Below are positions 7,246 to 15,146 of a stretch of 22,288 nt of DNA, one piece after another. The stretch's first letter is position 1. The number at the start of each line of letters is the position of its first letter. This DNA comes from Bacteroidota bacterium (GTDB taxonomy: Bacteria; Bacteroidota; Bacteroidia; Flavobacteriales; Flavobacteriaceae), in the NCBI GenBank assembly GCA_023437485.1, contig JAEZGB010000093.1, positions 1-22,288 of the forward strand, written 5' to 3'. The position numbers and the translations under genes are program-made. Below the pieces are notes generated by a model, which was not told the origin of the DNA, ran no database searches, and saw only the letters and a program-made list of their open reading frames with translations.

Positions 7246-7297
7246 AACATCAATTTTAACGCAATCAAACTGACAACTGACGACTGACAACTGACAA
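7246..7297 (+). repeat. Composite leader B2 before the second 2TM gene
   Basis: A 24-nt block (7246-7269), which I count as 20/24 identical to 6771-6794, is followed by four heptamers (7270-7297: CTGACAA, CTGACGA, CTGACAA, CTGACAA). The ATG comes five bases later. The 14-nt block seen at the other two copies is missing. Confidence 0.85.
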
Positions 7298-7302
7298 CTG
7301 CA

Positions 7303-7620
7303 ATGGAACAACTCAACACCCTCGAACAACAACGCCTGGAGCGCATCCGCAAACGCGTGAAAGCGCTTTCGGGATTTTACAAACATGCCATGATTTACCT
7401 GGTGGTAAACCTGGCGCTGATTGCAATCAAGTTTTTCACGCTGGACCCGGGAGAGGAATTCTGGGATTTCGGGACTTTTGCGACGGCTTTCTTTTGGGGA
7501 ATCGGGCTTGCTTTTCACGCGCTCGGGGTTTTTACCGAGAACGTTTTCTTTGGCAAGGACTGGGAAGAGCGCAAGGTGCGTGAATTCATGGAAAAGGAAA
7601 AACACCAAAAATGGGAGTAG
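7303..7620 (+). CDS. Free-standing 2TM-domain membrane protein 2
   Basis: 105 residues, again a single 2TM domain: RIRKRVKALSGFYKHAMIYL, a first helix (VVNLALIAIKFF), a short acidic loop (DPGEEFWDF), a second helix and GKDWEERKVREFMEKEK. It matches the kinase C-terminus (RDWEERKVRELM) more closely than the first free 2TM protein does in this segment. It overlaps the response-regulator gene by 10 bp (ATG at 7611, stop at 7618-7620), which indicates tight coupling. Possible roles, all inferred, are a dimer partner or modulator of the kinase membrane anchor. Confidence 0.85.
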   Translation: MEQLNTLEQQRLERIRKRVKALSGFYKHAMIYLVVNLALIAIKFFTLDPGEEFWDFGTFATAFFWGIGLAFHALGVFTENVFFGKDWEERKVREFMEKEKHQKWE

Positions 7621-8363
7621 TGCGAACCGTGATTGTCGAGGACGAGAAGCCTGCCGCGAGGCTTTTGCAACGCAAGCTGGAAAAACTCGGGATTACGCCC
7701 GAAGCGATGCTGCATTCGGTAGCCGAGGCGGTGGCGTGGTTTGAAAAAAACAGCCATCCTGACCTGATCTTTCTGGACATTCAACTCTCGGACGGGCTGT
7801 CGTTTGAAATATTCGAACGGGTTGCGGTGGAGAGCGCCATCATCTTTACGACTGCCTATGATGAATATGCGCTAAAAGCCTTTAAATTAAACAGTATCGA
7901 CTATTTGCTTAAACCGATAGACGAAGATGAACTTGAGTCTGCGGTGCAGAAATTTCGGTCGCGAAACCCATCATCGGGGCCCAATCTCGACGAGCTACGC
8001 CGATTGCTTTCTCCATCATCCGAGAGCTATCGCAAGCGCTTCACGGTGCGCATCGGCCAACAGCTCAAGATCGTTCCGGTGGAAGACATCGAATGCATTT
8101 ACAGCGAGAACAAAGGCACGTATCTTCATACTGCCGATAACCGCGACTACCTGATCGATCAGCCGCGCGAGGCGTTGGAGCCCGAACTCGACCCTGCCAA
8201 ATTCTTCAGGGTGAGCCGAAAATTCATCGTCAGCCTCGCGGCAATCAAGGAAATCCAGATCTACAGCAACAGCCGGTTGAAAGTAATTTTGCCCACCTTC
8301 AGGGCCGATGAGGTTATCGTAGCCCGTGAGCGCGTCGCCGAGTTTAAGGCCTGGCTGGGTTAA
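7611..8363 (+). CDS. LytTR-family response regulator
   Basis: 250 residues. The receiver domain (about 1-118) has the acidic pair Glu10/Asp11, phospho-acceptor Asp56 in LIFLDIQLSDG, Thr80/Thr81 and Lys101 in LLKPID. A linker follows, and then a LytTR DNA-binding domain (about 140-248) with KRFTVRIGQQLKIVPVEDIECIYSENKGTYLHT and FFRVSRKFIVSLAAIKEI. LytTR proteins bind pairs of direct repeats about 21 bp apart; such a pair lies at 4606-4635 upstream of this operon. Its stop shares the palindrome TTAA with the converging DUF2490 gene. Confidence 0.95.
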   Translation: MGVVRTVIVEDEKPAARLLQRKLEKLGITPEAMLHSVAEAVAWFEKNSHPDLIFLDIQLSDGLSFEIFERVAVESAIIFTTAYDEYALKAFKLNSIDYLLKPIDEDELESAVQKFRSRNPSSGPNLDELRRLLSPSSESYRKRFTVRIGQQLKIVPVEDIECIYSENKGTYLHTADNRDYLIDQPREALEPELDPAKFFRVSRKFIVSLAAIKEIQIYSNSRLKVILPTFRADEVIVARERVAEFKAWLG

Positions 8364-9052
8364 ATCGACATTTTGTGGTGAATGGAAAGCATAATTTGCG
8401 GCTTGTTTGAATTCTCGAGCACCTGATTCATCCAGCCCGCCTGCATCGCAAGGCTTTTGGTGAACCGGTAGCCCGCGCCGAAATAAATCCGGTTCCGGTC
8501 AAAAACGGCGCGTGAATCATCGGTCTTTTGCCCGTGAATAAAGATTTCGTTGTACAGGGAGGCGTACAAGGTTCGGGCCGCCAAATCCGGTTTCGTGAGC
8601 GGAATGTCCAAAAACAGACAGTAGCGGTATCTGGTATTGAAGTCCCGGCCTTCCACAAATCTTTGTTCGTAGCGGAAGCGGTGCCTGAAGTTCAGCCTCC
8701 CTGTTTTTTGCGTCAGGTTTGCTTCCTGGTAAATTCGGTTTTCGCGGACAGGCGCGTCAGGTTCGCCGTTATTTTCATTCTGCACAAATGCATATCCGGC
8801 CACCAGCGAGAGCGATTCGGCCGCCTGAAATTTAACTCCTGAACGCAGCAACAATTGTTGCAGGTCAGAGGCTAATTCGTGGTTCCTGTGCTGGGCTTCG
8901 ACGTCTACTGAAAAACGGCTTTCGGGAACCGCCACATTTCCAAAATAGACATACCATCCGCCCAAATCATCCTGTTGTGAAAACGAAAAAACCGGAAGCA
9001 AAAAAAGTGCGCAGGCAAAAATCTGTATATGTAAATTTAATTTAGATAGCAT
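8360..9052 (-). CDS. DUF2490 outer-membrane beta-barrel protein
   Basis: 230 residues with a signal peptide (residues 1-25, cut near FSFSQ). The remainder alternates short beta strands as in DUF2490 proteins: GGWYVYFGNVAV, FSVDVEAQHRNHE, LLLRSGVKFQ, LSLVAGYAFVQN, RENRIYQEANL, LNFRHRFRYEQRFV, ASLYNEIFIH, FDRNRIYFGAGYRF and AMQAGWMNQVL. It is probably an outer-membrane barrel of unknown function. It is the last gene of the minus-strand group and converges on the LytTR gene with a 4-bp overlap. Confidence 0.85.
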   Translation of the reverse strand: MLSKLNLHIQIFACALFLLPVFSFSQQDDLGGWYVYFGNVAVPESRFSVDVEAQHRNHELASDLQQLLLRSGVKFQAAESLSLVAGYAFVQNENNGEPDAPVRENRIYQEANLTQKTGRLNFRHRFRYEQRFVEGRDFNTRYRYCLFLDIPLTKPDLAARTLYASLYNEIFIHGQKTDDSRAVFDRNRIYFGAGYRFTKSLAMQAGWMNQVLENSNKPQIMLSIHHKMSI

Positions 9053-9119
9053 AAACTTAAATTTTGGTTATCAGTATTTTAACTTTACCAAATAGAAATT
9101 CTCTATGGCGAGTTTTGAC

Positions 9120-10139
9120 CTATTTTGAGAACCGGTGCAGTACAAAAACCATGGCCGTCAGAAGCATGAAGGCCACCACCTGGTGCAACAGACCGAGCCA
9201 TAGCGGAACTCCCGCCAGAAGCGTGAAAATGCCCAAAAGGAACTGCGCGCCCACCAGTGCGACAAGGGTGTTCAATCCCATTTTAAGTTGTTTGCCGATG
9301 GCAAATTTGCGGCTTCGCACATACAGCCCAACAATCAGCGCCACGACAAAATAGGCCACGGTGCGATGCACGAACTGGACGCCGCTTTTGCCTTCGGTCA
9401 GGGCGAGAAAAATAGAGTCGCGTTCAAGCCAGACACTCTCGTGGATGAATTTTCCGTCGGCCATCATGGGCCAGTGATTGTGGACAAGGCCCGCGTTGAG
9501 GCCTGCGACAAAACCGCCGTAAATGATTTGCAGGAGCAATATTCCCATTGCCCATCGTGACAGGCCGCGTAGTGCGTGCGGCGGCCTTCTCTGCGGATAA
9601 ATCAAATCAAGCGCCACCCAAAAAGTGTAGGCAAAGGTGATGAAGGCCGTAACCAGATGGAGCGCCAGTCTAAAGTGGCTTACGTCGGGATTGTCCACCA
9701 GCCCGCTCTTGACCATGTACCAGCCAAAGAATCCCTGCAGGGCGCCCAGGCCCAAAAGGATCAGCGATTGTTTTATGGTGTGTTTGGAAAGCCGCTTCCT
9801 GATCAGGAAATACACGAACGGGATGATGAAAACAATCCCGATGATACGCCCAATGAAGCGGTGGAACCACTCCCAAAAGTAGATGTACTTGTAGTCATCC
9901 AGGGTAAAATTTTTCTGGCTGTTGATGAGTTTGTACTCGGGAAACTGCTTGTAAGCCTCGAATGCTTCGTTCCATTTTTCCTCGCTCATGGGCGGGAAAG
10001 TGTCGGTCACAAGATGCCAGTCAGTCATGGAAAGCCCGGAATTGGTTAGCCTGGTGATGCCGCCTACCACGACCATGATGAAGATGAGGATGCAACCCGA
10101 AAAAAGCCAGATCACCACCGGCCTGTCCTGCTTGTTCAT
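9120..10139 (-). CDS. ctaA: Heme A synthase (COX15/CtaA)
   Basis: 339 residues, eight predicted membrane helices. The enzyme converts heme O to heme A for aa3-type cytochrome oxidase in the inner membrane. The family signatures are present: VGGITRLTNSGLSM near the N-terminus, and conserved histidines in WEWFHRFIGR (His93), HLVTAF (His161), FVHRTVA (His258) and LLHQVVAF (His319), the heme-binding sets of the two pseudo-repeated halves. The insert DTFPPMSEEKWNEAFEAYKQFPEYK is typical of the longer COX15-type form. The start overlaps the cca stop by 4 bp (ATGA), indicating co-transcription. Confidence 0.97.
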   Translation of the reverse strand: MNKQDRPVVIWLFSGCILIFIMVVVGGITRLTNSGLSMTDWHLVTDTFPPMSEEKWNEAFEAYKQFPEYKLINSQKNFTLDDYKYIYFWEWFHRFIGRIIGIVFIIPFVYFLIRKRLSKHTIKQSLILLGLGALQGFFGWYMVKSGLVDNPDVSHFRLALHLVTAFITFAYTFWVALDLIYPQRRPPHALRGLSRWAMGILLLQIIYGGFVAGLNAGLVHNHWPMMADGKFIHESVWLERDSIFLALTEGKSGVQFVHRTVAYFVVALIVGLYVRSRKFAIGKQLKMGLNTLVALVGAQFLLGIFTLLAGVPLWLGLLHQVVAFMLLTAMVFVLHRFSK

Positions 10140-11563
10140 GTTTGTGTGTTTTTTGGTTTGAGGCCCATCGATTCGGCTTTTTTGAGGACGAATTCACGTG
10201 CGGCGGCGTATTCATTGGGAATTTCGCCTTCCAATATTGCCTCCTTGACGGCCTCCTTGAGCACGCCAATCTCGCGCGACGGCGGAAGCCCGAAGATTTC
10301 CATGATTTCCTCACCGGTTACCGGCGGCTGGAAATTGCGGACGTGGTCGCGCTCCTCGACCTCGACGATCTTGTTGCGAACCTGCTTGAAATTGTCGTGG
10401 TACTTCCTGAATTTATTGGGATTTTTGGTCGTGATGTCGGCCTCGCAAAGGGTCATCAGGCTATCGACGTCCTCACCGGCGTCAAACACCAGCCTGCGCA
10501 CCGCCGAATCGGTCACCGAATCATCCGAAAGCACAATAGGCCGCGAGCTCATCATGACCATTTTTTGCACAAATTTCATCTTGTGGTTGAGTGGCATGTG
10601 CAGCCTCTCGAAAATTTTTTTCACCATTTTGGAGCCCAAAAACTCGTGTCCGTGGAAGGTCCAGCCCACTTTTTTGTCGAAACGTTTGGTGGGCGCCTTG
10701 CCGATGTCGTGTAACAGTGCCGACCAACGAAGCCAGAGATCGTCGGTGTTTTTGCAGATGTTGTCCACCACCTCAAGGGTGTGGTAAAAGTTGTTCTTGT
10801 GCGTCTGGCCCTCGATTTCCTCGACCGAATTCAGCGCGGTGAGTTCGGGCAGGATGATGTCGAGCAGCCCGGTTTTGTAGAGCAGCAAAAAACCTTCGGA
10901 CGGTTTGTCCGTTAGCAGGATCTTGTGGAGTTCCTCGGTGATGCGTTCGCCCGAAATGATCTTGATCCGCCCGCAATTCTTCCTGATCGATTCGAAAGTA
11001 TTGGGTTGGAGCGCAAAGCCGAGTTGGGCGGCAAAGCGGATTCCACGAAGCATTCGCAGCGGATCGTCGCTAAAGGTAATGTCAGGATCAAGTGGCGTTT
11101 TGATGATTTTGCGGCCCAGGTCGCCCACGCCGTCAAAAGGGTCGAGCAATTCGCCGAAATTATTTTCATTCAGCGAAAGCGCCAAAGCGTTGATGGTGAA
11201 GTCGCGGCGGTCCTGGTCATCCTTGAGGGTTCCGGGCTCCACCTGTGGGTTGCGGCTGCTTTCGCTGTAAGATTCCCGGCGGGCACCCACAAACTCGATC
11301 TCGATGTCCTTATACCGGAGCATCGCCGTGCCGTAATTTTTAAAAACCTGAACTTTTGGTTTGCCCGGCAATCGCTCCGAAACCCTGAGCGCCAGGTCGA
11401 TTCCGCTGCCGATGGCCACGATGTCGATGTCCTTCTTGTAATCGCGCTCCAAAAGCAAATCGCGCACAAAACCGCCGATGACGTAGCTTTCAACCCCAAG
11501 CTCTTTTGATGCCTGGGAAGTAATTTGGAAAATCGGGTTGGTGAGGGCGGATTGGTAGTTCAA
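10136..11563 (-). CDS. cca: CCA-adding tRNA nucleotidyltransferase with HD domain, TTG start
   Basis: 475 residues. A class II nucleotidyltransferase that builds or repairs the 3' CCA end of tRNA (a poly(A) polymerase relative is the alternative). Motifs in order: YVIGGFVRD (28-35), KDIDIVA with catalytic Asp45/Asp47, RRDFTINALALS (119-130), DPFDGVGDL, DPLRMLRGIRFAAQLGF (167-183), and an HD phosphohydrolase domain with LLHDIGK (283-289). The only credible start is a TTG at 11563: upstream in frame there is a TGA in the heptamer array, and the next Met is at residue 81, inside the catalytic domain. The composite leader supports TTG, because it lies at the exact position of the ATG in the leader at 6771-6836. 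Confidence 0.93.
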   Translation of the reverse strand: MNYQSALTNPIFQITSQASKELGVESYVIGGFVRDLLLERDYKKDIDIVAIGSGIDLALRVSERLPGKPKVQVFKNYGTAMLRYKDIEIEFVGARRESYSESSRNPQVEPGTLKDDQDRRDFTINALALSLNENNFGELLDPFDGVGDLGRKIIKTPLDPDITFSDDPLRMLRGIRFAAQLGFALQPNTFESIRKNCGRIKIISGERITEELHKILLTDKPSEGFLLLYKTGLLDIILPELTALNSVEEIEGQTHKNNFYHTLEVVDNICKNTDDLWLRWSALLHDIGKAPTKRFDKKVGWTFHGHEFLGSKMVKKIFERLHMPLNHKMKFVQKMVMMSSRPIVLSDDSVTDSAVRRLVFDAGEDVDSLMTLCEADITTKNPNKFRKYHDNFKQVRNKIVEVEERDHVRNFQPPVTGEEIMEIFGLPPSREIGVLKEAVKEAILEGEIPNEYAAAREFVLKKAESMGLKPKNTQT

Positions 11564-11629
11564 GGTTATGGGTTTAGCTGTCAGCCTTCAGCTATCAGCC
11601 TTCAGCTTGATCTCGTTACTGTTGATGTA
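11564..11629 (-). repeat. Composite leader B3 before cca
   Basis: On the minus strand: a 24-nt block (11629-11606, pattern ACATC...TAACG...TCAAG) followed by four heptamers (11605-11578: CTGAAGG, CTGATAG, CTGAAGG, CTGACAG). The 14-nt block CTAAACCCATAACC (11577-11564) then leads directly into the TTG start at 11563. I count 17/24 identity in the first block and 12/14 in the last against the copy at 6771-6836. Confidence 0.85.
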
Positions 11630-11692
11630 GGAAACTTTACAAACTTGAAATTTTTCCTGGTTCGAAGCCGAAAAGTTTCAGTTGGGTCCGTT

Positions 11693-11720
11693 CGTCATTG
11701 GTCATTCGACATTGGTCATT
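11693..11720. repeat. Four-unit heptamer array containing the sua5 stop codon
   Basis: Plus-strand units CGTCATT, GGTCATT, CGACATT and GGTCATT, exactly 28 bp. On the minus strand this reads AATGACC, AATGTCG, AATGACC, AATGACG. The TGA stop of the upstream Sua5 gene (11718-11716) falls in the first unit. Confidence 0.85.
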
Positions 11721-12288
11721 TCCTGATGATTTTCACCTGCGAATCAAGCCCCAGCCTGATAATCGCCGACGGTTTTCCGCCTTCTTTTTCGCGGTGCAAA
11801 TTTACGACATAGTCCACGCCGTTCACAATTTCGGGGCTGATTTCTTTGAACGATTGCGGCGTCGGCTGGCCCGAAATATTGGCCGAGGTGGAGACCAAAG
11901 GCTTCTTCATGCGCTCCATCAATTTAAAACAGAACGGCTCTTTCACCACGCGAACACCCAAGGTGTTGTCCTCGGCGATGAGGTTTTTGGCCACGTTTTG
12001 GGGCGCGTCCAGCACGAGTGTGGTTGGTTTTTCAGAGAATTCGAGGATGTCCCAGGCCACGTCGGGGATGCGTTTGAAGACGCGTTGCAGCATCCCGTCG
12101 GAGTTTACAAGCACGATCATCGATTTGCTCTCCTCGCGTTGTTTGAGCGCGAATATTTTGGCAACGGCATCGGCATTGGAGGCGTCACACCCGATTCCCC
12201 AGACCGTATCGGTAGGGTAGAGGATGATCCCGCCCGCGGCAATGACTTCGTGGGCGCGGTGGATTTCGTGGTTAATTTCAGCGTTCAT
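11716..12288 (-). CDS. tsaC: Threonylcarbamoyl-AMP synthase (Sua5/YrdC family)
   Basis: 190 residues, a short YrdC-type form without the Sua5 C-terminal domain. It makes L-threonylcarbamoyl-adenylate from threonine, bicarbonate and ATP for the t6A37 modification of ANN-decoding tRNAs. Signatures: GGIILYPTDTVWGIGCDA, ALKQRE with the conserved Lys and Arg, SKSMIVLV, and PLVSTSANISG. The ATG at 12288 lies inside the end of the GT4 gene (11-bp overlap), which supports this start. It sits with cca, so two tRNA maturation enzymes are adjacent. Its stop codon lies within a heptamer array. Confidence 0.93.
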   Translation of the reverse strand: MNAEINHEIHRAHEVIAAGGIILYPTDTVWGIGCDASNADAVAKIFALKQREESKSMIVLVNSDGMLQRVFKRIPDVAWDILEFSEKPTTLVLDAPQNVAKNLIAEDNTLGVRVVKEPFCFKLMERMKKPLVSTSANISGQPTPQSFKEISPEIVNGVDYVVNLHREKEGGKPSAIIRLGLDSQVKIIRK

Positions 12289-13390
12289 TTTCCAGCACTT
12301 TTTTGTAAACCTCAATCGTCTTATCGGTCATCACTTCCGAATTAAGCTCTTTCATGATCAATTCATGTGAATTTTTGATCAATTTTTCCCGTAGCTCCTG
12401 GTCCTTTAAAATCTTAATAATATTGTCCCCGAGAGTTTTGTGGTCAAAAACATCGGCAAGCAATCCATTTTCACCATCGGTAATCACTTCGGGAATCCCG
12501 CCGGCCCGTGTTGAAACTACAGGCACTTTATAGTAAAACGATTCGAGCGCCGCCTGGGGAAATCCTTCGCTTTCCGAAGTCATGAGAAAAATGTCAAACT
12601 GCGAGGTGAACGCGAACCCGTTTTTGAGGAACCCGGCAAAGGTGATGTAAGGCTCGAGGTTGCCCTGCGATACCATCTGTTTAAGTTCGTCGGTCAGGTC
12701 AGTAAAACGGCCAATCTGCACAAAATGCAAATTGCGGATGCCGCGCTGGTTGACAAGGTAATCCAGTGTTAAAACCAAAGTTTTCAAGCCTTTTGCGCGG
12801 ACGTGATTGGCTACGTTGCCCACCAGGGTGACACCTGGCGGCACATTTAGCGCCGCATGGATGTCTTCAGATTGTAGTGCGCCCAGTTTGCGGATGTTTA
12901 CCCCGTGCCGAAGAACCATCAGTTTCCCGTGATTTTTGGGGTAGAGGATTTCCTGAAAGCGTTTTTTGATGGCCTCGGTCACACATAAAGTAACGCGTAT
13001 TCTATTGAAATTATACTTGATCCTGGACATCGCGCTGGAACTGCGGCTCATGTCTTTTTTGGAAAAGACCGCCGGGGTCCGGAGCCCGAGCAATTTGCAG
13101 GAAAGCATATAGGGCAGCACGAATTTTCCATTGTGGATGTGGATGATGTCAATCCCGTGCTTTTTGACCGCAGCTTTCAATATCCGCAGGAGCGTGATTG
13201 AGAAGGGCTTGAGTTTGGGTACGGGGATCACTTCGCCCTTTATTTGATCGGCCCTCGCAGCCAGGTCAGATGCCGAATAGCAAAGAACAAAATTCTTGAT
13301 CCCACGGTCATTTCCGGCCTCGATCAGGTTGATAATCTGCTGTTCGCTCCCGCCAAATTTCAAATTGCTGCTTAAGTGTAAGACATTCAT
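12278..13390 (-). CDS. GT4-family glycosyltransferase
   Basis: 370 residues with a GT-B fold. N-terminal half: MNVLHLSSNLKFGGSEQQIINL with the usual GG(S/A)E motif, then IDIIHIHNGKFVLPYML. C-terminal half: VLRHGVNI, LVGNVANHVRAKGLKTLVLT, ITFAGFLKNG, and the nucleotide-sugar motif SESEGFPQAALESFYYKVPVVSTRAGGIPEV with the EX7E-type glutamates. It is cytoplasmic or membrane-peripheral and adds a sugar from a nucleotide donor, probably in lipopolysaccharide core or surface-glycan assembly given its neighbours. Donor and acceptor cannot be read from the sequence. Confidence 0.92.
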   Translation of the reverse strand: MNVLHLSSNLKFGGSEQQIINLIEAGNDRGIKNFVLCYSASDLAARADQIKGEVIPVPKLKPFSITLLRILKAAVKKHGIDIIHIHNGKFVLPYMLSCKLLGLRTPAVFSKKDMSRSSSAMSRIKYNFNRIRVTLCVTEAIKKRFQEILYPKNHGKLMVLRHGVNIRKLGALQSEDIHAALNVPPGVTLVGNVANHVRAKGLKTLVLTLDYLVNQRGIRNLHFVQIGRFTDLTDELKQMVSQGNLEPYITFAGFLKNGFAFTSQFDIFLMTSESEGFPQAALESFYYKVPVVSTRAGGIPEVITDGENGLLADVFDHKTLGDNIIKILKDQELREKLIKNSHELIMKELNSEVMTDKTIEVYKKVLENER

Positions 13391-13441
13391 ATTGCCTGTT
13401 TGCTGCGGCAAAATTACGCAATCATCCTTGCCTGGCCGCAA

Positions 13442-14293
13442 TTATTTGAAGCGGTATAACCCGATCGCCTTCTTGAAGCGTTTGCTCAGCAAAACCATTT
13501 TTACATAGAGGCGGTTTTTGATGCTGAGCCATTTCCACTGGTTTTCCGGAATCAGCTTGGGGCCAAGGTCATCGGCCAGGCAGGTGGAAACAATAAAATC
13601 GCTTTTGACCTCTTCCCATTTCACATTGCCGTAGCCGTCAAACTCGTTGACCTTGTTCTTCTCGTGAATGATTGACATCCAAAGCCGCTTTCCCGTGACG
13701 GTGGAAATCCGGCTCTCCTTTTTCCACATATTGTGGTCACTTTGCCAGACGGTCGCCGGATCGTGGTTTTTCTCGATCAGGCTGATGAACGGGTTGAAGA
13801 TGTGTTCCTTTTTGCCGAGCATGAATTCGGGCGAAACCTGCAGCGAGTAGCCTTCGATGATGTCGATGGCCTGGTAATCCTGGCCCATGAAGTGCGATTG
13901 GACTTCGGCGATGAAATTGCGGTGGAGGCAATCATCATTGTCGATGCGAGAGGTAATCAAATGTGGGATTCCGACGGTTTCGGAGGTGATCAGCTTTCTG
14001 ACCTCGGGTGCAAACGCAGGCATTCCGTCGAGGTAGAGGATACGGGCCTGCGGTACATTCGAAAGCAGTTCGACGGCCTTATCGCGGTATTTTTGCGGAG
14101 TGGTCACATCAAAGCAAACCAGCCAGTCGAAATTCTTTTGTGTCTGCGCGCCCACCGACGGGCAACAGAAATTCGCGAAGAGTTCCATCCGGTGGTCCAT
14201 CCACGCATCGTCAAGTAGCGATTCGTTGTTTTTGGTCTTGTCCCACTTGGGGTTGCGCAGGTTAAAGCGCGTAATCAGGTAGTGCCTGAACAT
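13442..14293 (-). CDS. Putative rhamnosyltransferase-family protein
   Basis: 283 residues from the ATG at 14293 (MFRHYLITRFNLRNP). The protein resembles the 'putative rhamnosyl transferase' family: HYLITRFN, WMDHRMELFANFCCPSVGAQTQKNFDWLVCFD, and a DxD-like segment ITSRIDNDDCLHRNFI. The family name is tentative in the literature, so the sugar should not be taken as established. It is first in the minus-strand group with GT4, Sua5, cca, ctaA and DUF2490, and diverges from the kinase gene across 59 bp with a possible -7 box at 14317-14310. Confidence 0.8.
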   Translation of the reverse strand: MFRHYLITRFNLRNPKWDKTKNNESLLDDAWMDHRMELFANFCCPSVGAQTQKNFDWLVCFDVTTPQKYRDKAVELLSNVPQARILYLDGMPAFAPEVRKLITSETVGIPHLITSRIDNDDCLHRNFIAEVQSHFMGQDYQAIDIIEGYSLQVSPEFMLGKKEHIFNPFISLIEKNHDPATVWQSDHNMWKKESRISTVTGKRLWMSIIHEKNKVNEFDGYGNVKWEEVKSDFIVSTCLADDLGPKLIPENQWKWLSIKNRLYVKMVLLSKRFKKAIGLYRFK

Positions 14294-14309
14294 CGGCGTG
14301 GTATTTTGC

Positions 14310-14317
14310 CAAAAATA
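14310..14317 (-). promoter_or_regulatory. Possible -7 box for the rhamnosyltransferase-like gene
   Basis: TATTTTTG on the minus strand matches TAnnTTTG perfectly and ends 16 bp before the ATG at 14293. No TTTG lies 19-21 bp upstream, so only half of the promoter is supported. Confidence 0.3.
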
Positions 14318-14338
14318 ATCCAAATATTTTAAAAAGGT

Positions 14339-14346
14339 TACTTTTG
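14339..14346 (+). promoter_or_regulatory. Possible -7 box for the sugar-kinase gene
   Basis: TACTTTTG matches TAnnTTTG perfectly and ends six bases before the ATG at 14353, which would give a leaderless or nearly leaderless transcript. A matching -33 box is not visible. Confidence 0.3.
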
Positions 14347-14352
14347 CATCCG

Positions 14353-15114
14353 ATGAACAAAGTGATCCACCCAAAATTCAGCGCACTGGAGCCACAGATC
14401 TCGGGCTGCATTGCCGAATTTGAAACCCGTGGCGAACTTTTGGGCGAAGCGGTCCGCAACACCATCAAAATTTTCGAGATTGGTGGCACGAAGGTCAACA
14501 TCAAGTCGTTCAAGAAACCGGGCGCGATCAATTCCCTGATTTACCGATACATCCGAAAGTCCAAGGCGCGCCGCTCCTATGAATATGCCAACATGCTTTT
14601 GGAAAAAGGTTTCGGGACGCCGCAACCAATTGCCTATTTTGAGGAGTTTTCTCCGATGGGCCTGGGACATAGCTTTTACGTCAGCGAACAGTTGGCGGCC
14701 GATTTAATGTTCCGCGAGCTTACCACCAATCCAAATTATCCCGATCGCGATAACATCATAGCTCAGTACACGCGATTTGCCTTCAGGTTGCACCAGGCGG
14801 GGATTGAGTTCATCGACAACACATCGGGCAACACGCTGATCAAAAAAAATGGTCCCGTATACGACTTTTACCTCGTTGATCTCAACCGGATGAATTTCCA
14901 CACCTCGATGTCCTTTGAAAAGCGGATGGAAAACCTGGCCAAACTCACCACACAGTCTGACGTTATCCGAATCATGTCGCGTGAATATGCACGCCTTAGC
15001 GGAATAGCCGAACAAAAGGTATCGGCATTGCTGCAATCCAACGCGAACTTGTTCCTGGAGCGCTTTGAGCGCCGCCGCCGCATCAAAAGAGGGCTTAAGT
15101 TCTGGAAAAAATAG
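14353..15114 (+). CDS. Lipopolysaccharide core kinase-like protein (WaaP/KdkA type)
   Basis: 253 residues from the ATG at 14353; the frame opens upstream with a TTG at 14344. It has a small protein-kinase-like fold: probable ATP-binding Lys51 (VNIKSF), Glu77 on the next helix, a catalytic loop LHQAGIEFIDNTSGN with Asp155 and Asn160 (D+5=N as in canonical kinases), and the metal-binding Asp176 in YLVDLNRMNF in place of DFG. The catalytic residues are intact. It probably phosphorylates Kdo or heptose in the lipopolysaccharide inner core on the cytoplasmic side. The following GT2, GT2 and epimerase genes run the same way. The substrate is inferred from family and context. Confidence 0.8.
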   Translation: MNKVIHPKFSALEPQISGCIAEFETRGELLGEAVRNTIKIFEIGGTKVNIKSFKKPGAINSLIYRYIRKSKARRSYEYANMLLEKGFGTPQPIAYFEEFSPMGLGHSFYVSEQLAADLMFRELTTNPNYPDRDNIIAQYTRFAFRLHQAGIEFIDNTSGNTLIKKNGPVYDFYLVDLNRMNFHTSMSFEKRMENLAKLTTQSDVIRIMSREYARLSGIAEQKVSALLQSNANLFLERFERRRRIKRGLKFWKK

Positions 15115-15146
15115 CGGGAAACGGTACTATTTGCTATGTTTGTAGC

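Noticed and set aside
6637..7297. Repeats between the 2TM genes as a CRISPR array
   Set aside because: The repeats are heptamers or a two-copy 70-bp block, without regularly spaced unique spacers or cas genes.
15135..15142. TATGTTTG as a -7 box for the first GT2 gene
   Set aside because: It ends only four bases before the ATG and has no -33 partner; the gene is more simply co-transcribed with the kinase gene 32 bp upstream.
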